Shown piece after piece: positions 36,632 to 46,292 of a stretch of DNA of 64,000 nucleotides. Under the pieces are notes generated by a model. The model searched no databases. It was not told the origin of the DNA and saw only the letters and a program-made list of their open reading frames with translations. The translations under genes were made by a program, and so were the position numbers. The stretch's first letter is position 1; each line of letters starts with the position of its first letter. The stretch spans positions 186,001 to 250,000 of the forward strand of contig NZ_JAEINV010000003.1 in the NCBI RefSeq assembly GCF_016342705.1. Reading direction: 5' to 3'. The stretch comes from Lutibacter sp. GTDB lineage: Bacteria > Bacteroidota > Bacteroidia > Flavobacteriales > Flavobacteriaceae.

Positions 36632-37111
36632 ATGAGACACGGAAAGAAATTTAATCACTTAGGAAGACAAACGGCGCATAGAAAAGCAATGCTTGCTAAT
36701 ATGGCTTGTTCTTTAATTGAGCATAAAAGAATTAACACTACTGTTGCAAAAGCAAAAGCATTACGTCAGTTTGTTGAGCCTTTAATTACAAAATCAAAAG
36801 ACGATACTACACATAATCGTAGAATTGTATTTAGTTACTTACGTAACAAATATGCAATTTCTGAATTATTTAATGAAGTATCCGTTAAAGTTGCCGACAG
36901 ACCAGGAGGGTATTTACGTATTATTAAATTAGGAAATCGTCAAGGGGATAATGCTCCAATGGCAATGATTGAATTAGTTGATTATAATACAACTTATAAC
37001 CCTAATAGTAAAAAGGTTAAGAAAACAACGCGTAGAGGAAGGTCTAAAAAGGCTGATGATGCTGTTGTTGACACTGTTGAAACAACTGAAGAAACTAAGA
37101 GCGATAATTAA
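36632..37111 (+). CDS. rplQ: 50S ribosomal protein L17
   Basis: 159 residues: a conserved core of about 116 residues ([20 protein letters not shown], then [11 protein letters not shown]) and a tail of roughly 40 residues, first basic ([14 protein letters not shown]) then acidic with Thr and Glu. Such tails are common in Bacteroidota. It is the last gene of the ribosomal cluster; a terminator follows 26 nt after the stop. Confidence 0.98.
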   Translation: MRHGKKFNHLGRQTAHRKAMLANMACSLIEHKRINTTVAKAKALRQFVEPLITKSKDDTTHNRRIVFSYLRNKYAISELFNEVSVKVADRPGGYLRIIKLGNRQGDNAPMAMIELVDYNTTYNPNSKKVKKTTRRGRSKKADDAVVDTVETTEETKSDN

Positions 37112-37137
37112 ATGTTAGCTTTTATTTAAAACACTAG

Positions 37138-37168
37138 GGGATAAGCTTTTATAAAGTTTATCCCTTTT
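37138..37168 (+). terminator. Intrinsic terminator of the ribosomal cluster
   Basis: GGGATAAGCTTT (37138-37149) pairs with AAAGTTTATCCC (37153-37164), with one G-U pair and a 3-nt loop, followed by TTTTG. It ends the long str-S10-spc-alpha transcript after rplQ. Confidence 0.8.
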
Positions 37169-37193
37169 GTTTATAATTAAATATAGATTGAAT

Positions 37194-37868
37194 ATGAAAA
37201 AGAGTTTTATTATAATTGTATCCTTGATTTTTATAAGTACTTGGGCCTTTAGTCAACAACTTACAATTAAATTAATTGAAAGCACTCTTATAACTCACCA
37301 AGGTGTGGAATTTAAAGGAGAACTAAAAGATAGTTCTAATGATTTATATGTTTTTGACAATTTTAATAATGATGGAATGATATATGTTAATAATAATGTA
37401 TATTCCTTGTCAAATTTAAATTTTAATGTTGAAACAAATTCTTTTGAAAGTAGAATTAATAGAAATAAAAATTTTTCATATAGAAATACCTCTGTAGACT
37501 CTATTAAAATAAATAATCATTTTTTTAAAAAAATTGGTAATATTTTTTATGAAGTTCTTTTTGAAAATTTTAATCGACAATTTCTCAAAAAATATGACAT
37601 TAAAATTAAACCTGGAACTTTTAATCGATTAGATGGGTCTACCGGGAAACCTAAAGAAGAGTTGGATTATCGCTATTTGATAAAACTAACTAATGAATAT
37701 CAAATGATCGAACTTTCTAAAAATGATATTTTAGATTTGTTTAATAATGATGAAAATAAAGATAAACTGGAAGCTTTTGTTAAAGAAGAAAGATTATCGT
37801 ATAAAAAGGAAGATGATATTATAAAAATAATGGAGTTTATAGATAAAAACCCAGACTTAATAATCTAG
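37194..37868 (+). CDS. Small secreted protein, paralogue of the 10.5 kb gene
   Basis: A 224-residue exported protein from the ATG at 37194 (signal peptide about 1-20, ending AFSQ). A longer in-frame reading from 37167 would put nine extra residues before the signal peptide and is rejected. It is similar over most of its length to the product at 10489-11184, with the clearest agreement in DLYVFDNFNNDGMIYVNNN, the IFYEVLFENFNRQFLKK strand and the lysine-rich C-terminal helices. It stands between the ribosomal terminator and carA, 25 nt before the latter. No motif reveals a function. The sequence is very rich in Asn, Lys and Ile. Confidence 0.72.
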   Translation: MKKSFIIIVSLIFISTWAFSQQLTIKLIESTLITHQGVEFKGELKDSSNDLYVFDNFNNDGMIYVNNNVYSLSNLNFNVETNSFESRINRNKNFSYRNTSVDSIKINNHFFKKIGNIFYEVLFENFNRQFLKKYDIKIKPGTFNRLDGSTGKPKEELDYRYLIKLTNEYQMIELSKNDILDLFNNDENKDKLEAFVKEERLSYKKEDDIIKIMEFIDKNPDLII

Positions 37869-37893
37869 TACTACTTTAATAATTTTTAAATAA

Positions 37894-38997
37894 ATGAAAT
37901 ATACGCAACGTAAAAAAGCTATTCTGTTATTAGAAGACGGAACTATTTTTGAAGGAAAATCAATTGGAATGGATGGTACGGCATATGGTGAAATATGTTA
38001 CAATACTGGAATGACTGGTTATCAAGAAATTTTTACAGATCCTTCTTACTTTGGACAATTAATGCTAACTACCAATGCACATATTGGTAATTATGGAATT
38101 AATACAGATGAAATTGAGTCTGATTCTATAAAAATATCCGGTTTGGTTTGTAAAAATTTCAGTTTCAATTACTCAAGAGAGGATGCTCAGGATTCATTAG
38201 AAAATTATTTTAAGAATGAAAAATTAATGGCAATTTCTGATATTGATACGAGAGCTGTAGTGAGCTATATTAGAGATAAAGGAGCGATGAATGCTATTAT
38301 TTCAACCGATTTAAATATTGAAAATTTAAAAGAAAAATTGAGATCAGTTCCAAATATGGAAGGCTTGGAGTTAGCATCAAAGGTATCAACTAAAGAACCA
38401 TATTTTTATGGTGATGAAAAGGCTGCATATAAAATTTCAGCGTTAGATATTGGGATAAAAAAGAATATTTTAAGAAATTTGGCGACTAGAGGTTGTTATA
38501 TTAAGGTGTTTCCATACAATGCTACTTTTGAGGAAATGAATGCATTTAACCCGGATGGTTTCTTTTTATCAAACGGACCTGGTGATCCAACGCCATTAAA
38601 AGATGCTCAGCTGGTAGCAAAGGAGATTATTGAAAGAGATTTGCCTTTGTTTGGAATTTGTTTAGGACATCAAGTTATTGCATTAGCTAATGGAATTTCG
38701 ACATATAAGATGCATAATGGACATAGAGGAATAAATCATCCTGTTAAAAATTTAATAACAGGGAAAGGTGAAGTAACCTCCCAAAATCATGGATTTGTGG
38801 TAAATAGAGATGAATTAGAAAAACATGATGAATTTGAGATTACTCACGTTCATTTAAATGACAATACGGTGGCTGGAATGCGTATGAAAAGCAAGAATTG
38901 TTCTTCTGTTCAATACCATCCAGAAGCAAGCCCAGGACCCCATGATTCATCATATCTTTTTGATGAATTTATAGAAAACATAAAAAAATCTAAATAA
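37894..38997 (+). CDS. carA: Carbamoyl-phosphate synthase small (glutaminase) subunit
   Basis: 367 residues. CarA releases ammonia from glutamine and channels it to CarB to make carbamoyl phosphate for arginine and pyrimidine synthesis. The N-terminal domain (1-150, AILLLEDGTIFEGKSIG) is followed by a class I glutamine amidotransferase domain. Catalytic Cys256 lies in GICLGHQ, with His342 and Glu344 in YHPEASPGP. The carB gene is not in the window. A terminator follows immediately, so carA forms at most a two-gene unit with the preceding secreted-protein gene. Confidence 0.97.
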   Translation: MKYTQRKKAILLLEDGTIFEGKSIGMDGTAYGEICYNTGMTGYQEIFTDPSYFGQLMLTTNAHIGNYGINTDEIESDSIKISGLVCKNFSFNYSREDAQDSLENYFKNEKLMAISDIDTRAVVSYIRDKGAMNAIISTDLNIENLKEKLRSVPNMEGLELASKVSTKEPYFYGDEKAAYKISALDIGIKKNILRNLATRGCYIKVFPYNATFEEMNAFNPDGFFLSNGPGDPTPLKDAQLVAKEIIERDLPLFGICLGHQVIALANGISTYKMHNGHRGINHPVKNLITGKGEVTSQNHGFVVNRDELEKHDEFEITHVHLNDNTVAGMRMKSKNCSSVQYHPEASPGPHDSSYLFDEFIENIKKSK

Positions 38998-39006
38998 TTA
39001 AATATA

Positions 39007-39039
39007 AAGCCGTTAACAGTAAAGTTAACGGCTTTTTTT
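39007..39039 (+). terminator. Intrinsic terminator of carA
   Basis: AAGCCGTTAAC (39007-39017) pairs perfectly with GTTAACGGCTT (39024-39034); six-nt loop and a run of T residues follow. It separates carA from eno. Confidence 0.9.
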
Positions 39040-39109
39040 ATAACTAATCTATCCGAAAACGTTATCGTATAAAAGAATAAATTAAAAGTGACAAATCGGG
39101 TAAATTTTG

Positions 39110-39117
39110 TAAATTTG
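39110..39117 (+). promoter_or_regulatory. Putative -7 promoter element of eno
   Basis: TAAATTTG is a full match to TAnnTTTG, 33 nt before the enolase ATG and after the carA terminator. No clear TTTG was found 19-21 nt upstream, so only the -7 box is supported. Confidence 0.55.
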
Positions 39118-39135
39118 AACTAGAAAAATAATTAA

Positions 39136-40440
<1,305 letters not shown>

Positions 40441-40460
40441 TTTTAAATAAATATTTTTTA

Positions 40461-40489
40461 AAAAAGCCGAGTTTTTACTCGGCTTTTTT
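40461..40489 (+). terminator. Intrinsic terminator of eno
   Basis: GCCGAGT (40466-40472) pairs with ACTCGGC (40477-40483) across a 4-nt loop; flanking A and T runs lengthen the stem and give the U-tract. It lies 20 nt after the enolase stop. Confidence 0.9.
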
Positions 40490-40616
40490 ACGTTTGTAAC
40501 AATATATACATTATTAGTAAAACATTCTACAAAATCCTTTTAGAATAGTTAGAAAATCATTAAATTCGCTACAGTTAAAATAAAAATTCTTAAATTAATT
40601 TATATATAATTGAACT

Positions 40617-41903
40617 ATGTCAAATATCGCGATATTAGAAGTAGACGGAAAGAGGTATGAGTTTCCAATGTTAAAAGGATCGGAAAATGAAATTACCATT
40701 GATATTAACAATTTAAGATCTGTAACAGGAGGTATTACCACCTTAGATCCGGGTTTTAAAAATACGAGTTCTTGTGAAAGTGCTATTACTTTTTTAGACG
40801 GTGAAAAAGGAATTTTACGATATAGAGGCTATTCAATTGAAGAATTAGCTGAAAAGTCCGATTTTTTGGAAGTTGCTTATCTTTTAATATTTGGTGAATT
40901 ACCTACCAAAGTGCAAAAGGCTGATTTCACAAAAGAAATCAAGAAGAATAATATTGTAGATGAAGACATTAAGAAAATTTTAGATGGTTTTCCAAGGTCA
41001 GCGCACCCAATGGGTGTACTTTCTGCATTAACAAGTGCACTTACAGCTTTTAATCCAAAAAGTGTTAATGTTGAATCTGAAAAAGATATGTTTAAAGCAG
41101 TTTGTAAAATTTTAGGAAAATTTCCTGTTTTAGTTGCTTGGACTTATAAAAAGGAAGAAGGTTTGCCTTTAGCTTATGGAGATAATTCATTAGGTTATGT
41201 TGAGAATATTATTAAAATGATGTTTGAAAGACCTAATGAAAAGTTTGTTATGAACCCTGTGGTGGTTAAAGCATTAGATAAATTATTAATTTTACATGCA
41301 GATCACGAGCAAAATTGCTCTACATCTACAGTTCGTGTTGTTGGTTCTTCTCAAACTGGTTTGTTTGCTTCACTATCAGCTGGTATTTCTGCTTTATGGG
41401 GGCCACTTCATGGTGGTGCTAACCAAGCAGTTATTGAAATGTTAGAAGCTATTAAAGAAGATGGTGGTGATTATCAAAAATATATAGCAAAGGCAAAGGA
41501 TAAAGATGATCCTTTCCGTTTAATGGGATTTGGACACCGTGTGTACAAAAACTTTGATCCGCGTGCAAACATAATTAAAGAGGCCGCAGAAGAAGTTTTA
41601 AATGATTTAGGAATAGATGATCCAGTATTAGATATTGCAAGAGGATTGGCAAAAGAGGCTTTAAGCGATGAATATTTTAAATCCCGTAATTTATATCCAA
41701 ACGTTGATTTTTATTCAGGTATCATATATAGAGCTTTAGGCATTCCAGTACCAATGTTTACTGTTATGTTTGCTTTAGGAAGACTGCCAGGTTGGATAGC
41801 TCAATGGAAAGAAATGCGTTTAAGAAAAGAACCAATTAGTAGACCAAGACAACTTTACACAGGAGCTCCTTTAAGAGCATTTGTTGAAGAAGCCGAAAGA
41901 TAA
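40617..41903 (+). CDS. gltA: Citrate synthase
   Basis: 428 residues, the size of type II (hexameric, NADH-sensitive) bacterial citrate synthases. It condenses oxaloacetate and acetyl-CoA at the entry of the TCA cycle. The active-site residues are in DHEQNCSTSTVR, GPLHGGANQAVIEML, GFGHRVYKNFDPR and the later NVDFYSG (Asp). The N-terminal beta domain (1-65, with ITIDINNLRSVTGGITTLDPGF) is the regulatory extension. A 176-nt region upstream shows a near-match TAAATTCG at 40561 but no confident promoter. Confidence 0.97.
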   Translation: MSNIAILEVDGKRYEFPMLKGSENEITIDINNLRSVTGGITTLDPGFKNTSSCESAITFLDGEKGILRYRGYSIEELAEKSDFLEVAYLLIFGELPTKVQKADFTKEIKKNNIVDEDIKKILDGFPRSAHPMGVLSALTSALTAFNPKSVNVESEKDMFKAVCKILGKFPVLVAWTYKKEEGLPLAYGDNSLGYVENIIKMMFERPNEKFVMNPVVVKALDKLLILHADHEQNCSTSTVRVVGSSQTGLFASLSAGISALWGPLHGGANQAVIEMLEAIKEDGGDYQKYIAKAKDKDDPFRLMGFGHRVYKNFDPRANIIKEAAEEVLNDLGIDDPVLDIARGLAKEALSDEYFKSRNLYPNVDFYSGIIYRALGIPVPMFTVMFALGRLPGWIAQWKEMRLRKEPISRPRQLYTGAPLRAFVEEAER

Positions 41904-41928
41904 TTTTTTTTGTTTTTAAAATATTGAT

Positions 41929-41965
41929 AAAACCTCGTATTAATTTATGGGGTTTTGTTATTTTT
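41929..41965 (+). terminator. Possible intrinsic terminator of gltA
   Basis: AAAACCTC (41929-41936) pairs with GGGGTTTT (41949-41956) with one U-G pair; a 12-nt loop and T-rich sequence follow. The loop is large, so the signal is moderate. Confidence 0.5.
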
Positions 41966-41984
41966 ACTGCAAAATATTATTAAT

Positions 41985-42899
41985 ATGATAAATTTAAACG
42001 TTCAAGATGAAACTTCTCAATTAAGAGCGGTTGTATTAGGAACTGCATTTAACAACGGAAGCACTCCATCTATAGAAGAAGCATATGATCCTAAATCATT
42101 AGAACATATAAAAGCAGGAACATATCCATTAGAAAAGGATATGGTGGCAGAAATGGAGGCATTTAATAAAGTGTTTGAAAAATATGATGTTAAAGTTTAT
42201 CGCCCAAATATAATTGAGAATTATAATCAAATTTTTTCAAGAGATATTGCATTTGTTATAGAAGATAAATTATTTAAATCAAATATATTACCAGATAGAG
42301 AAAAGGAAATTGAAGCAATTCAATATGTATTGGAACAAATAGACGAGAGAAATATTATAAAAGCTACCGATGATATTCATTTTGAAGGAGGTGATGTTAT
42401 GCTTTGGAATAATCACATTTTTATAGGAACTTATAAAGGCGATGATTATGAAAAATTTATAACAGCTCGTACAAATATGAAAGGTGTTAATTTTATTAAA
42501 AACTTATTTCCCAATAAAATTGTAAAAGAATTTGATTTGGTAAAGTCTAATACCGTTGCAAGAGAAAATGCGTTGCATTTAGATTGTTGTTTTCAGCCAG
42601 TTGGTACCAATAAGGCAATTATTCATAAAGAAGGTTTTAGAGATATAAATGACTACCACTATTTAGTAAATTTATTTGGAATGGAGAATTTATTTCATAT
42701 TACTAAAGATGAAATGTATAATATGTTTTCAAATGTATTTTCAATATCACCAGAAGTAGTTGTGTCAGAAAAAAACTTTACACGTTTAAATAATTGGCTA
42801 AGAGCACAAGGTTTTGTTGTAGAAGAAATTCCATACGCAGAAATTAGTAAACAAGAAGGACTTTTGAGATGTTCAACAATGCCTTTAATTAGAGATTAA
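41985..42899 (+). CDS. Arginine deiminase/amidinotransferase-superfamily protein
   Basis: 304 residues from the ATG at 41985; a longer reading from a TTG at 41955 lies in the terminator region and is rejected. It is a guanidino-group-modifying enzyme of the pentein fold. The catalytic set appears as EGGD (134-137), His198 in ENALHLDCC and the nucleophile Cys296 in LLRCSTMP. SRDIAF (85-90) is a substrate-loop motif. The family includes dimethylarginine dimethylaminohydrolases, arginine deiminases and glycine amidinotransferases; I cannot choose among them. It lies 3 nt before the related ctlX-like gene, and a small Rrf2 regulator follows, suggesting an arginine- or citrulline-related unit. Confidence 0.8.
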   Translation: MINLNVQDETSQLRAVVLGTAFNNGSTPSIEEAYDPKSLEHIKAGTYPLEKDMVAEMEAFNKVFEKYDVKVYRPNIIENYNQIFSRDIAFVIEDKLFKSNILPDREKEIEAIQYVLEQIDERNIIKATDDIHFEGGDVMLWNNHIFIGTYKGDDYEKFITARTNMKGVNFIKNLFPNKIVKEFDLVKSNTVARENALHLDCCFQPVGTNKAIIHKEGFRDINDYHYLVNLFGMENLFHITKDEMYNMFSNVFSISPEVVVSEKNFTRLNNWLRAQGFVVEEIPYAEISKQEGLLRCSTMPLIRD

Positions 42900-42902
42900 A
42901 AT

Positions 42903-43841
42903 ATGAAACAAATTACCAATACCATAATAATGATTCGTCCAGTTTCATTCAGAATGAATGAACAAACTGCTGTAAATAACTATTACCAAAAAGTAATGGA
43001 TTCTTTAACACCTGAAACAGTTCAGTTTGAGGCCGTTCAGGAATTTGATGCTTTTGTAGAGAAATTAAAAAATATTGGCGTACATGTTATTGTTATAAAT
43101 GATACGAAAACTACAGATACACCAGATTCTATTTTTCCAAATAACTGGATTTCATTTCACGAAAGTGGAGATGTTGCAATGTATCCTATGTTTGCTGAAA
43201 ATAGAAGACTTGAACGAAGAGAAGATATTTTAGATATTTTAGAAGATAAAGGTTTTGAAATTACGAATGTGATTGATTACACGTCTGCAGAAGAAGAACA
43301 AGTTTATTTAGAAGGAACAGGAAGTTTATTATTAGATAGAGCAAATTCTAAAGCCTATTGTGCCTTATCTCCAAGAGCTGATGAAGACTTATTTATTGAA
43401 TTTTGTGAAGATTTTGAATTCACACCAGTTTCATTTGTTGCCAATCAAACCGTTAATGGTAAAAGACTACCTATTTATCATACAAATGTGATGATGTGTT
43501 TGACAGAAACTTTTGCAGTAATTTGTATGGATAGCATTGACGCTAAAGATGATAAGAAAAATGTTCTAAAGCATTTAAAAGAAGATAAAAAGGAAATTAT
43601 TTATATAACAGAAGAACAAGTAACTAATTTTGCTGGAAATATGTTGCAAGTAATGGGGGCAAATAACGAAAAATATTTAGTAATGTCATCTTCTGCATAT
43701 AACTGTTTAACCAAACAACAAATTAACAGTTTAGAAAAGCATTGTAAAATTGTACATAGTTCATTAGATACTATTGAGGCTTGTGGAGGAGGAAGTGCAC
43801 GTTGTATGATGGCTGAAGTTTTTTTGCCAAAAATGGGGTAA
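42903..43841 (+). CDS. ctlX: Citrulline utilization hydrolase CtlX-like protein
   Basis: 312 residues, a second pentein-fold enzyme with a catalytic set seen as PDSIFPNNW (74-82), EGTGS (137-141), His193 in IYHTNVMM and Cys301 in GGGSARC. This pattern matches the CtlX family, described in Francisella as a citrulline hydrolase. It is only distantly related to the preceding gene, so the two are not recent duplicates. With 3 nt between them they are cotranscribed. The pathway here (arginine or citrulline breakdown, or detoxification of modified arginines) is inferred from the families and not shown. Confidence 0.78.
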   Translation: MKQITNTIIMIRPVSFRMNEQTAVNNYYQKVMDSLTPETVQFEAVQEFDAFVEKLKNIGVHVIVINDTKTTDTPDSIFPNNWISFHESGDVAMYPMFAENRRLERREDILDILEDKGFEITNVIDYTSAEEEQVYLEGTGSLLLDRANSKAYCALSPRADEDLFIEFCEDFEFTPVSFVANQTVNGKRLPIYHTNVMMCLTETFAVICMDSIDAKDDKKNVLKHLKEDKKEIIYITEEQVTNFAGNMLQVMGANNEKYLVMSSSAYNCLTKQQINSLEKHCKIVHSSLDTIEACGGGSARCMMAEVFLPKMG

Positions 43842-43868
43842 TATAAATTTAATTAGTAATTTTAAAAA

Positions 43869-44285
43869 ATGCTTTCAAAAAAAACAAAATATGGTTTAAA
43901 AGCACTTAGTTATTTAGCTAGGCAAAAACCTCTTGAACCCATTTTAATTTCTGAAATATCCGAATCAGAAAATATTTCAAAAAAATTTTTAGAAAGTATT
44001 TTGTTGCTTCTTAAAAAGAATGGAATTTTATCCTCTAAAAAAGGAAAAGGCGGCGGTTATTATTTACTAAAAAAACCAAGTGAAATTAAAATTTCAACTT
44101 TAATTAGAATCTTGGAAGGTCCAATAGCAATGTTACCTTGTGTAAGTTTAAATTATTATCAAAAATGTGATGATTGCAATAGTGAAGAAAGCTGTAGTTT
44201 AAATAGGTTAATGGCAGAAGTTAGAGATAACACCCTAAAAATTTTAGAAAATAAAACCCTTGAAGATTTTCATTGCGGTACCTAA
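43869..44285 (+). CDS. Rrf2-family transcriptional regulator
   Basis: 138 residues. An N-terminal winged helix (1-70, KTKYGLKALSYLA, then SKKFLESILLLLKKNGILSSKKGKGGGYYL) precedes a helix with cysteines at 91, 100, 103 and 109 (PCVSLNYYQKCDDC, then SCSLNRLM). Three or more clustered cysteines suggest an Fe-S or thiol-sensing regulator, but they are spaced differently from IscR. It follows ctlX by 27 nt on the same strand and may control this unit or sulfur/redox genes elsewhere. A bidirectional terminator follows. Confidence 0.85.
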   Translation: MLSKKTKYGLKALSYLARQKPLEPILISEISESENISKKFLESILLLLKKNGILSSKKGKGGGYYLLKKPSEIKISTLIRILEGPIAMLPCVSLNYYQKCDDCNSEESCSLNRLMAEVRDNTLKILENKTLEDFHCGT

Positions 44286-44290
44286 TATAT

Positions 44291-44320
44291 AAAAAGGGCT
44301 TTCATTTGAAAGCCCTTTTT
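44291..44320. terminator. Bidirectional intrinsic terminator
   Basis: GGGCTTTC (44296-44303) pairs with GAAAGCCC (44308-44315), a 4-nt loop, five A residues before and five T after. It stands between the convergent Rrf2 gene (+) and the 602-residue protein gene (-) and serves both. Confidence 0.93.
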
Positions 44321-44324
44321 ATTT

Positions 44325-46133
44325 TTATGCTTTTACCAAAATAGGTATTTCAATTTTAAATAACTCTTGCTGTAGTTTTTCTAATTCAACAATTAAATGC
44401 TCTTTGTTATTTTCAAAAGCTTCTTTAGTTGATGAGAAAAGATTATGGTAATAAGCGATACCATCATTTAAATTACTTTTAAAAGTTGTTAAATATTTTT
44501 CCTGTTTTGCAGAAAAGGAATCTTTAACTTCATCAACTTTATTTGAAAAATAATCAACATACATAGCTAATTCTTTAATAAACATATGAGGTCTATTTTG
44601 GTAAGCAATTACATTGCTTTTTCCATAAATATGATTAACCATATCTTTTAAAGTAACTTCTTTTGAAAAATAAGCCATATTTGGTCCTGGGCAAATTGCA
44701 ATTCCTTCATCAGCCCCTTTTTTATTTATGCCATAATTTAAAAATGCAGCATTAGATAAGCCTTCACACAAACAAGTTTTGTCTGTTATTTTTTCCAATC
44801 TATTTGAATAATCGTTGGCATTTAAACCTTCTAATTTTAATTCTTCAATTTTTTGTGATTGAAATTTTTTGGAAGCTGTGCAAATAGCAATATCTGTATA
44901 TTCTGTATTTGAAGTTAAAAACTTTTTTGGACAAGAACTACCAGGGTTATTTGCTTGAATACGCTCGTTTTTAAAAATTTCATTGGTACTTCCTCTTAAG
45001 CTATTAAAAGGCACACCTAATGGAGAAACATTACTTAAATATAAATCGTCTTCTGTTGCTTTTGCTAAAGTTTCTCTAGTTTTAATATCAACAGTTGTTG
45101 CTTCCGGTACTAATAAAAATGGAGAACCCCATCCTATAGAATCAATTTTATAATTTTCTAATAAAAACTCGTGTTCTTCATGAGTTCCAACACCACCTTG
45201 AACGGTAATTCCTAAATTTAAAGGTTTGGTTGGTACAATTTTATCTTTATTTTTTAAAGCATCAATTAAAATGTGATGAACTTCATCAATTAAGTTTTCC
45301 TTATTATTTTTGAATTCCTCTAAAATAGGCCCCATTAAATAGCCGTCAGAAGCAAATGCATGACCGCCACAATTTAATCCAGATTCTATTCTATATTCAG
45401 AAACCCATAGTCCTTTTTTAGCTAAAAATTTTCCTTGAATGATTGCTGATCGATAATCACTAACTTTTAAAATTATTTTCTTTTTTAAATAACCTTCTTC
45501 ATTAGGAAAAAAATCGTTAAAGTTTTCAAAATAAGCGTATAATCTAGGATTCATTCCAGCAGAAAGCACTACCGATGAAGTTAAATTACTATTGGCAAAA
45601 CCTCTTAAGGCTGCATGAGCATCATTAAATTCACTAGGTAAGGCTTCATTTTTATTGTAATTCACTTTATCTAGTTTGGTCATAATGTTTACATCAATAT
45701 TTCCAGAAACTAAATTTTGTTGAATCCAATTTTGAACATCTTCTTTTATAGTGTTATGTTGAATTGTGTCAATAAAGTTTTGCTTTAATTCTGAAAAATC
45801 TGGAAGCATGTCCATATATTTTTCAAACTCACTAGTTTTATCTTCAAAACTTTTTTTAAGGTTTTCAAATTTTTGTTTTACTATAGTGTCTACGGTATTT
45901 AAGTATGAAGTTATTCTTTTTGCTCTATAATCTTCAACTTTTGTTGAAATTGCTTGATAAGGTAATTCAAATTTTTTCGAATAATATTCGTTCATTTTTT
46001 CAATTAGAATATCATCTACTATTGAAATTACTGATGAAATACCATATTTTGCAATTTTAATTGGACTATCTATAGTAAATGCTAACCCCATTACTGGCAC
46101 ATGAAATGTATGGGGATTTTTTTTATTTTGCAT
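44325..46133 (-). CDS. Conserved 602-residue protein with NPD-like barrel features
   Basis: I cannot name this protein. The start HVPVMGLAFTIDSPIKIAKYG resembles the opening of NPD/enoyl-reductase-II or IMP-dehydrogenase type TIM barrels, and TVQGGVGTHEEHEFLLENYKIDSIGWGSPF (about 310-338) resembles an FMN or phosphate-binding loop of such barrels. A helical, lysine-rich insertion covers about 65-170. Cysteines at 255 (GLNCGGHAF), 401, 418, 454, 456 (CLC) and 481 could bind metal or an Fe-S cluster. The C-terminal 100 residues are helical. It is monocistronic with a promoter box 32 nt upstream. Possible role: flavin-dependent oxidoreductase; this is inference. Confidence 0.65.
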   Translation of the reverse strand: MQNKKNPHTFHVPVMGLAFTIDSPIKIAKYGISSVISIVDDILIEKMNEYYSKKFELPYQAISTKVEDYRAKRITSYLNTVDTIVKQKFENLKKSFEDKTSEFEKYMDMLPDFSELKQNFIDTIQHNTIKEDVQNWIQQNLVSGNIDVNIMTKLDKVNYNKNEALPSEFNDAHAALRGFANSNLTSSVVLSAGMNPRLYAYFENFNDFFPNEEGYLKKKIILKVSDYRSAIIQGKFLAKKGLWVSEYRIESGLNCGGHAFASDGYLMGPILEEFKNNKENLIDEVHHILIDALKNKDKIVPTKPLNLGITVQGGVGTHEEHEFLLENYKIDSIGWGSPFLLVPEATTVDIKTRETLAKATEDDLYLSNVSPLGVPFNSLRGSTNEIFKNERIQANNPGSSCPKKFLTSNTEYTDIAICTASKKFQSQKIEELKLEGLNANDYSNRLEKITDKTCLCEGLSNAAFLNYGINKKGADEGIAICPGPNMAYFSKEVTLKDMVNHIYGKSNVIAYQNRPHMFIKELAMYVDYFSNKVDEVKDSFSAKQEKYLTTFKSNLNDGIAYYHNLFSSTKEAFENNKEHLIVELEKLQQELFKIEIPILVKA

Positions 46134-46164
46134 ACTATATATTTTTTAAAATTAAATATTGCAA

Positions 46165-46172
46165 CAAATCTA
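46165..46172 (-). promoter_or_regulatory. Putative -7 element of the 602-residue protein gene
   Basis: The minus strand reads TAGATTTG, matching TAnnTTTG, 31 nt before the ATG at 46133. No convincing TTG lies 19-21 nt further upstream. Confidence 0.5.
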
Positions 46173-46231
46173 ACTAACTTAAAGCTAAAAACGCTGATAG
46201 TTATCAATTATTAACAAATAATTTAGCATTG

Positions 46232-46267
46232 TAAAAAAAATCCAGCTCACTAAAAGTGAACTGGATT
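46232..46267 (-). terminator. Terminator of the head-GIN lipoprotein gene
   Basis: On the minus strand AATCCAGTTCACT and AGTGAGCTGGATT pair over 13 bp with one U-G pair and a 3-nt loop, followed by eight U residues. It lies 25 nt after the stop of the minus-strand gene at 46293. Confidence 0.85.
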
Positions 46268-46292
46268 AACAATTTAAATATATAAATTGGAA

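Noticed and set aside
41955..41985. Longer amidinotransferase-like protein from TTG 41955
   Set aside because: The added residues are hydrophobic junk from the terminator region; the ATG at 41985 begins the conserved sequence.
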